From: Rebecca billardiae RCC1528
Taxonomy: Eukaryota > Haptophyta
Direction: 5' to 3'
Assembly (NCBI GenBank): GCA_965240325.2
Contig: OZ251226.1
Coordinates: 3,224,001 to 3,288,000, forward strand
DNA: 64,000 nt
The position numbers were made by a program, and so were the translations under genes. The notes below the pieces were generated by a model. The model saw nothing but the letters and a program-made list of their open reading frames with translations, was not told where the DNA came from and did not search any database. This document shows positions 58,071-64,000 of this stretch, piece by piece; position 1 is the stretch's first letter; each line of letters begins with the position of its first letter.

Positions 58071-60252
58071 ATGCCCGCTGCTGCCGAGCCCGACGTGATC
58101 GGCGCGCCGCTCGCGTTCGCCGAGGCCTTCTTCCAGGCGACGGTCGCGCATGACGCCGACAAGGTGGAGAGCGGCCAGGGCTGGGGCCTCCGCGAGGCGA
58201 TCGAGGGCGCGGTGCTGCGCGCGGGCGGGCTGGAGCGCGTGCCTGCGCTCGACACGACGCCGCTCGAGCAGCTGCGGCCGGGGACGCTGGTGCGCTTCCA
58301 GGGCATGGTGAAGGACATGTGGGATCCCGAGTTCTACATGGGCGTGTACGAGGAGATCGACCAGGCGACGGGCAAGCGGTGCGTGCGCCCACTCAGCGCG
58401 CGCGCGCGCGCGCGCCCCCCGCTCTTGTGCGCGCGCGCGCACGCGCTCCCCGCTGATCCCCGGTCCGCGCGCCCCCGTGCGCCGCCGCCTCCGCCGATCG
58501 CGCAGTACACTCAAGTCGGGCAAGTACTCTGACGCCGTGGATGGCCGCCCGGGCTGCGAGCTCGCGCCCGTGCGCAGCGCGCGCACCGGGCACGCATGCG
58601 TGCACATGCGCACCCCTCTGCTGGTGGTCCCGACGCCCGCCCTCACGCCCTGGGCGGCGGAGGCGCGCGCGAGCGCGACTTCGTCGGCGGTTGGCGCGCC
58701 CCAGGGCCTGCGCCCGTCCGACACGGCCGCCGCGCGCAAGCGTGGCGCCCCGGACGACGCCGACGCCGCGGTCGAGATGGCGACTGACGCGGCCGCTGCC
58801 GCCGCTGCTGCGACCGCCGGCGGCGCCGGCCCCACGGCCTCGATCGGCGAGGGCGTGGCGAAGCGCTCGGCGGGCGACGGGCGCGCGGCGGCGCCTTCCG
58901 AGCAGCCCGACGCAGGCACCGCCGCCGCCTTCCGCTACGGCTCGGCCGGCGCGTGGCGCTCCGCCATCGTGAAGCTGTACGACGGACACGGCGATGGCGC
59001 GGGCGGCGCGCGCGCGGGCGCGCCCGCGGCCGCCGGCGGCGCGGACGAGGAGGCTGCGCGCGGGCTGCGGCTGAACGACGTGGTCGAGTTTGTCGGCGTG
59101 CTCTCCCTCGAGTCGGACTTGCCCAACGACCTCGACGCGCTCGCCCTCGACGCGCTCGCCGACGACCCGCTCGCCCACCGCCCGCGCGGCACTGCGGTGC
59201 CGCGCGTGCACTGCGTGTCCTTCCGGCGCGAGCGCGGTCGCCCCAACGCGCTGCTGCCGCCGCACGACGCGGTGGCGGAGCGCGCGGCGGCGGTGGCGGC
59301 GGCGCGCGCGGCGGCGCCCGCGCTGCGCGAGGCCGCGCTCGACGTGCTCCGCGCCGCGCTCGGCGGCGACGCCCTCGCCGCCGAGTACGCGCTGCTCTGG
59401 GCGCTGTCGTCCGTGCACGCGCGCGTGGGCGCGCCCGGCGCGCTCACCGCCGTCGGCGCGCTGCCGCTCGCGCTGCAGGCGCCGAGCGCGGGCGGGGCGG
59501 GCGGCGCGCTCGGCGAGCCGCTCGCCGAGGCGCTCGGCGCGCTGCTCCCGCTCTTCAAGAAGCTCACCCTCGACGTGCCCTCCCTCAACGCCGCCGTGTA
59601 CGCCCCCGCGCGCGACGAGGCGTCCAACTGCCTCTGCGACGCGGCGCTGCAGCTGCCGGCCGGCACCGCGCTGCTCGCGGATGAGGGCGCGCTGCAGGGC
59701 GGGCAGCTGGGGGAGAAGGGCGTGGCGAACGTGCGCGCGCTCGCCGAGCTCGCCGCGCGGCAGAGCGTGCACTACGACTTCGGCGTGTACGCGCTGCCGT
59801 ACGACGCCGACGTGCCCGTCCTCCTCCTCTCGCGCGGCCGCTCGATCGTGCCGCCGCCGCCCGAGCAGCTGAGCGTGGCCGTCGCCCAGCTCGACGCGGC
59901 CGCGTGCGCGTGCGGCGTGCGCGAGGCGCTGGCGCGCGCGGAGGCGGGCGCGCCGGGCGGGCTGCGCGGCGTGCGCGCGTACCTCACGCTCGCCGCCGAC
60001 GAGCCCGCCGAGCTCGAGCCCGAGCTCGTCGAGGCGGCGCAGTCGGAGTTTGTGGCCGCGCGGCAGGCGGACCCGAGCGTGGGGGCGCACACGCTGCACG
60101 CGTGGTGCACGCTCGCGCGGCTGGTCGCGCGCTCCAGCCTGCGCGCGGTGGACGCGGAGCAGTGGGCCAAGATGCGCGCCCTCGAGGACGCCCGCGCCGC
60201 GCGCAGCGCCGCGCGCGACGCGCAGGCGCGCACGCCCGGCGTCGCCGTCTGA
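58071..60252 (+). CDS. MCMBP: Mini-chromosome maintenance complex-binding protein (MCMBP/ETG1)
   Basis: Two exons, 58071-58378 and 58506-60252 (127-nt intron, donor GTGCGT, acceptor CGCAG), 684 residues. [20 protein letters not shown] (about 75-94) is the family signature. The second exon carries [80 protein letters not shown] and [20 protein letters not shown], in the same order as animal and plant MCMBP. MCMBP binds MCM3-7, supports MCM assembly and unloading, and is needed for replication and sister-chromatid cohesion. An Ala-rich, poorly conserved insert spans residues ~120-240 and might hide a second intron. Confidence 0.92.
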
Positions 60253-61817
60253 GAGGGCCGCGCCCCCGCACGGCCGCCGGCCGCTGCGGAGCGGCGGGCT
60301 CGTCGCGCGCGCGCTGCGTGCCGCGAGCCGCCCAAGCACTGGCCGGGCACACCGCCGGGCGCCCGGGCGACACGCTCCGGCGCCGCGGTCGCTGCTAGCT
60401 TCCCCAACGAGTGCACCCATGTGTGGCAAGCGCCGCGGCCAGAACCGTGGCGCGATTCTGAGCTGATGCGACCACGACGGTACCTGCTGCCCGCCCGCCG
60501 TGCCCGCCGTATTTCCATCGGCCGGCATGGCCGCGGGCCTGCGTCGACCAGCACCGGACTCTGGTACTGTATCCCCTTACCGCAGTCTGCTTCTATACGA
60601 AGCAGATTTGGGTGGGCGGCGGCGTGGGAGCGCTGGGCGCGCAGGTAGACGGCGCGAGCGGGCGCGCGCACGCTTGGGGGCATCTTTGGGACCATACCCA
60701 TCGATGACCCGAGCCTCGCCGCCACCGCCCTTCCCCTTCTCCCGTGCCACGGCGTCCAGACGGAGTGCCAAACGAGCGTTTGAACATGCCACGAAGCAGA
60801 TTTGGAATGCGGTGCTCAAACCGCTGCGGAGGTGATCGTCAGGCTGCGGCGTGGGGCTGGGAGGGGTATCATAATAACGTAATGGATGACGGTCGTCACC
60901 CGTGCGCCGGTCGGTAGGCTGCTACTCAGCGCCAGTAGGCTCGTACGCTGCACCTCGAGCTCAAGATCCCTCACCGTGGGCTCCGCGCGAGTGACACTGA
61001 GCACGAGGAGGGTGTACTTGCGAGGGGTACGCGCGTCGCGCCTGCGATCGACGCCAAGACAAGCGAAGAAGCGATACCACCACTCCCGCGAAGCGCCTGC
61101 CTGACTTGCACTCGGTGTACACACCGCGTGCGGTGTGCCGCAAGGAAGGAGCCCGACCCGTGCCTCAGCGTGTCCCGCGCGGCTGGCTGGTGGGCACTTT
61201 CAGCGTGATCGGTCATGCGAACGCGCGCAGAGTAACGCGCTCAGTATGTACACTGTCTACAATCATCTTTGTCGGTCGCCCACGTGCTTGATGAATGATG
61301 CGGCTGCAAGGAGTGCAGCCGGGTGTCGCGGGCCCGAGTCGAGCGCCCAGCCAGCACGACGGCAGCTCGGCGCCGCCGCGCGTTGCCATCGTGGAGGCGG
61401 TGAAGCTGGAGGTACTAGGCTGGCGGCTGTCTGAGGGTAGCTAGACCATGCCTGGGCACTCTCAAGCCGTGTTCAACGCCCAGGCGCGCGTGGGTGGGCC
61501 GCAAAGCGCGCGCAGCGGCCGCCGTCAAATCTGCTTCCATACGAAGCAGATTAAACTGCGGTAAGGGGATATGATTCAGATGAAGCAGCCAAACTACGTT
61601 GCCAATATGGCAATATAGTTGATGAGCATCCGCACGACCAATAACTACCGCGCTATATCTATATCGATCTATATATAACCAGTATGAGTATTGGCGCGCG
61701 CAGTCGTATGCATGCTCTTGACGAGGAGTTGTGCGGGTAGGATCAGCAAGGCTGCTGCTGCCGCTGGATCGTCGTCGTCCCGTCACCCGTGTCACTGTTG
61801 ATCAGGACTGTCAGGGC
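60253..61817. other. Intergenic stretch with an inverted module pair
   Basis: No supported gene in 1.56 kb. It holds the module pair listed next, an AT run at 61650-61680, and a lone GGCAATATAGTTGATG at 61608 that resembles the subterminal repeat of the transposon at 45.5 kb. Confidence 0.5.
60567..61582. repeat. Inverted pair of a ~45-bp module containing a dyad
   Basis: 60567-60612 and 61535-61582 share, in reverse complement, TATCCCCTTACCGCAGT and the dyad TCTGCTTC-N5-GAAGCAGA. In the right copy the dyad is a perfect 10-bp inverted repeat around CATAC. A third half-site, ACGAAGCAGATTTGG, lies at about 60792. The layout suggests the ends of a ~1-kb non-autonomous element. Confidence 0.75.
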
Positions 61818-62897
61818 TCAGGCAGCAGCGGCAGCCTGTCGCTCGCGCACCGCGGCGAAGAAGATGGCGGGGACGGCCTCGCCGCGCGTCACGAGCTCGC
61901 CGGCCTCGTCGACGAGCACGCGCCAGCCCTCCGCGCGGGAGAAGTGGTGCGCGAGCTCGCCGCGCTCGAGGCGGCGCGACGGCTTGAACGGCGGCACCGC
62001 GTTCTCGCGCGCGCCCGGCGGCTCGGCAAAGGTGGCCCAGAGGAACACGCTGCCGCGCGCGCGCAGCACACGCGTGGCGAGCAGCGGCAGCAGCGGCTTG
62101 ACGAGGAAGCGGTGGCCGTGCACGAGGCGCACGTCGCCCGACTCCCAGCCCGCCGTCGCCGAGCCGTCGCGCGCGCGCAGGTCGCGATGCTCCGCGCGCA
62201 CGCGCACAGCCGCGCGCGCAGCGAGCGCCTCACACCGGCCAAGCGCGCCGCGGTGGTTGTCCACTCCGACCACCTCCCACGCGGGGCAGCCGCCGCCGCT
62301 GCGCTCGAGGGCGCGGGCAAGGTGGACGGCGTCGCGCCCGTTCCCCGTACCCAGGTCCAGCGCGCGCGCGCGTGCAGGCGGCGCCGCGCCCGCCCTCGCC
62401 GCCTCGGACGCCGCAGCGTCGAGCGCCTCAGCAAGGCGCGCGCGCAGGAACGTGTTGGCGCGCCACGACGGGGCGGACTCGCGCGAGCCGTGCGGCGCCT
62501 CGCGCCAGCCGGCGCGCGCGCACGCGCGCCACGAGGTCTCGTCGGACGAGTCGAGCGCGGTGCACACTGTCCAGCCGCGCTGCTCGAGCAGCTCGGCCGC
62601 CGCCCGCGCCTCGGCCGCGTCGGCGCCGACCACGGCGAGCTCATCCTCAGACGGCGCCGGCAGCTCAAACAGCCGCGGGGCGAGCTGGTCGAGCGGGATG
62701 GACGAGGCGCCCGCGAGGTGGCGGGCCGTGTACGCCGCGGGGGAGCGCACATCCACCAGGATCGTGCCTGTCGCGGGCGCGACAGGCACAGCAATCAAGC
62801 CCGGCGCGAGCAGCGCGCACATCGCGGCCGCCATCGGGGCGCCGGCCGCTCTGAAAGTCTGAATTCCTGCACGAGCACGTCGCGCGGCCCTTTTCAT
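61818..62897 (-). CDS. Rhodanese-like domain fused to a class I SAM methyltransferase
   Basis: 359 residues. After a presequence-like N-terminus (MAAAMCALLAPGLIAVPVA), a rhodanese-like domain runs TILVDVRSPAAYTARHLAGA and SSIPLDQLAPRLFELP. At the position where the catalytic Cys loop is expected there is LAVVGADAAEARAAAELL, so it is probably inactive. The methyltransferase begins ARALDLGTGNGRDAVHLARA (SAM motif I), then WEVVGVDNHRGALGRCEALA (motif II acid), VRLVHGHRFLVKPLLPLL and GSVFLWATFAEPPGA. It resembles bacterial and plant proteins with the same pair of domains. The substrate is unknown. The start may be 62897 or the internal ATG at 62834. Its 5' end is only 47 bp from that of the divergent MRH-GH47 gene. 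Confidence 0.8.
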   Translation of the reverse strand: MKRAARRARAGIQTFRAAGAPMAAAMCALLAPGLIAVPVAPATGTILVDVRSPAAYTARHLAGASSIPLDQLAPRLFELPAPSEDELAVVGADAAEARAAAELLEQRGWTVCTALDSSDETSWRACARAGWREAPHGSRESAPSWRANTFLRARLAEALDAAASEAARAGAAPPARARALDLGTGNGRDAVHLARALERSGGGCPAWEVVGVDNHRGALGRCEALAARAAVRVRAEHRDLRARDGSATAGWESGDVRLVHGHRFLVKPLLPLLATRVLRARGSVFLWATFAEPPGARENAVPPFKPSRRLERGELAHHFSRAEGWRVLVDEAGELVTRGEAVPAIFFAAVRERQAAAAA

Positions 62898-62944
62898 CGG
62901 CTTTTCCTGGGCGCGGCCCGCCGCGGCATCAAGAAAGCGGCACG

Positions 62945-64000
62945 ATGGTTCCCAACGGCGGCATCTCGTCGCGACGCGAGCTCCCGCCCGCGCCGGTCCT
63001 CGACGGGCGGCCGGCGCGCGGGCGCAGCGGCGGCGGCGGGAGCGGACGCGGCCGGCCGAACTGGCTCTGCCTCATCTTCGGCGCGCAGGTGCTGCTCTTC
63101 GTCGCCGTGACGCTCGCGGCGTTCACCTTCTTCACCTCGCACTCGCTTGCGACCGCCGAGCTCGAGAAGGAGCTCGTGACGCTGCGCGCGGAGCGCGCGG
63201 CGCTGCAGGCGCAGCTGGACGGGCGCGTCGTCGCGAGCACCGCCGCCGCGCAGCCCGCGCCCGCCGCCGCCGCCGCCGCCGCCGCGCGCCCCGCGTCGAG
63301 CACTCTCGCGGCGGCCGCGCTGCCTCCGCCGCTCTCCGAGTCTGCGCTGCGGCTCGCGCTGAACGGCGAGTGCGCGGAGGTGCGCGAGGGGTGGTGGGTG
63401 TACGAGCTGTGCTTCTTCCACTCCGTCCGCCAGTTCCACCCGGCCGACGCGCACGGCCGCTTCGACGAGTACTCGCTCGGCCGCTTCCACTCGGCGGAGC
63501 CGCCCACGCGCCAGCTGTACGCGGGCGGCGACAAGTGCGGCTCGAGGACGCGCGAGACGCGCGTGGCGCTGGAGTGCGGCGCGGCGGGCGAGGGGCCGCG
63601 CATCCTCAAGATCGAGGAGGTGCGCACGTGCGAGTACATCGCGCGCGTCGCCACGCACGCCGCGTGCGCGCCGGGCGAGAAGCCGGCGCCGCTGCCAGAG
63701 CCGGCGCCAAGCGCGGCCGCCGACGCCAAGCCGGCCGCGGCGGCGGCGGCGGCGGCGGCGGTGTCGACGCTGCCCGACCGCGGGCGCGGCGTGGCCCCGG
63801 GCGTGGCGATCACGCCCGCGCCCCCCGTGCGCGGCGGCACCTCCACCGGCCCCACGCCGCCGCCCTCCCGGTACGCGCACCTCCCGAGCTCGGGCGCGGC
63901 TGCGCTCGGCGAGAAGGCGGCCGCGGTCGTGGAGGCGTTCACGCACTCGTGGGGGGCGTACCGGGCGCACGCGTGGGGGAAGGACGAGTACCAGCCGCTC
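62945..64000 (+). CDS. Type II membrane protein: MRH lectin domain plus GH47 alpha-mannosidase (5' part)
   Basis: An open frame from the ATG at 62945 runs off the right edge (352 codons present). A basic cytosolic N-terminus precedes one TM helix (LCLIFGAQVLLFVAVTLAAF, about 39-58) and a coiled-coil stem. Residues ~135-240 form an MRH domain: six cysteines (GECAEV, ELCFFH, DKCGSR, LECG, RTCEYI, HAACAP), with the binding-type residues R in SRTRETRVALECG and E and Y in KIEEVRTCEYIARV, as in OS-9, glucosidase II beta and M6P receptors. After an Ala/Pro linker, VVEAFTHSWGAYRAHAWGKD (about 328-347) matches the start of the GH47 catalytic domain. The enzyme should trim alpha-1,2-mannose in the ER or Golgi, with its own mannose-binding module. 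Confidence 0.8.
   Translation, partial: MVPNGGISSRRELPPAPVLDGRPARGRSGGGGSGRGRPNWLCLIFGAQVLLFVAVTLAAFTFFTSHSLATAELEKELVTLRAERAALQAQLDGRVVASTAAAQPAPAAAAAAAARPASSTLAAAALPPPLSESALRLALNGECAEVREGWWVYELCFFHSVRQFHPADAHGRFDEYSLGRFHSAEPPTRQLYAGGDKCGSRTRETRVALECGAAGEGPRILKIEEVRTCEYIARVATHAACAPGEKPAPLPEPAPSAAADAKPAAAAAAAAAVSTLPDRGRGVAPGVAITPAPPVRGGTSTGPTPPPSRYAHLPSSGAAALGEKAAAVVEAFTHSWGAYRAHAWGKDEYQPL

Noticed and set aside
62894-63970. Minus-strand ORFs opposite the MRH-GH47 gene
   Set aside because: No motifs, Arg/Ala/Gly-rich. The plus frame has six MRH cysteines and the GH47 start.

Overview
This window is nuclear DNA from a eukaryote, most likely a GC-rich unicellular alga with a complex (secondary) plastid, such as a haptophyte or pelagophyte. 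The phylum cannot be settled from the sequence alone. Third codon positions are almost all G or C. Genes carry short GC-rich spliceosomal introns (88-170 nt) whose donors nearly all read GTGCG. A TIC21/DUF3611-like plastid protein begins with a signal peptide followed by a basic, Ser/Ala-rich transit-like stretch. A DRC11/IQCA1-like AAA protein implies a motile flagellum. There are no operons, ribosome-binding sites or CRISPR arrays.

Layout. 1-4.2 kb: a partial unrecognised minus-strand gene, a four-EF-hand protein and a mitochondrial-type ornithine cyclodeaminase/mu-crystallin. 4.2-10.6 kb: a block of inverted duplications, including a palindromic pair of small membrane-protein ORFs and a 1.3-1.7 kb tail-to-tail duplication of a secretory glycosyltransferase. 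10.6-17 kb: an alpha/beta hydrolase and a SETD3/Rubisco-LSMT-type methyltransferase starting head to head, then a cyclic-nucleotide-binding-like protein. 17-20 kb: repeats and a decayed coiled-coil gene. 20-32.3 kb: a membrane-anchored EF-hand protein, a PA-domain multi-TM TIR-like receptor, RNase T2, a TIC21-like protein, a small membrane protein and a five-exon Patched/Dispatched-like permease. 32.3-37.5 kb: mostly repeats, including another diverged inverted duplication. 37.5-45 kb: a Popeye-domain protein, a three-KH RNA-binding protein, a PAP/fibrillin-like protein and an atypical SDR. 45.5-49.4 kb: a probable DNA transposon bounded by arrays of short subterminal repeats in opposite orientation. 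49.6-64 kb: a hybrid histidine kinase, CCDC25, DRC11/IQCA1, a small coiled-coil protein, MCMBP, a rhodanese-methyltransferase fusion, and the start of a type II membrane protein joining an MRH lectin domain to a GH47 alpha-mannosidase.

Two themes stand out. First, eight pairs of genes are head to head with about 50-330 bp between start codons, so shared bidirectional promoters are the usual arrangement here. Second, inverted duplications of many ages and sizes recur across the window. The genes do not form one pathway. Several relate to signalling (calcium, cyclic nucleotide, His-Asp phosphorelay, TIR-like) and several to the secretory system. The best candidates for undescribed biology are the MRH-GH47 fusion, the PA-multi-TM-TIR-like receptor and the subterminal-array transposon. 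Exon models were made by eye and need transcript support.
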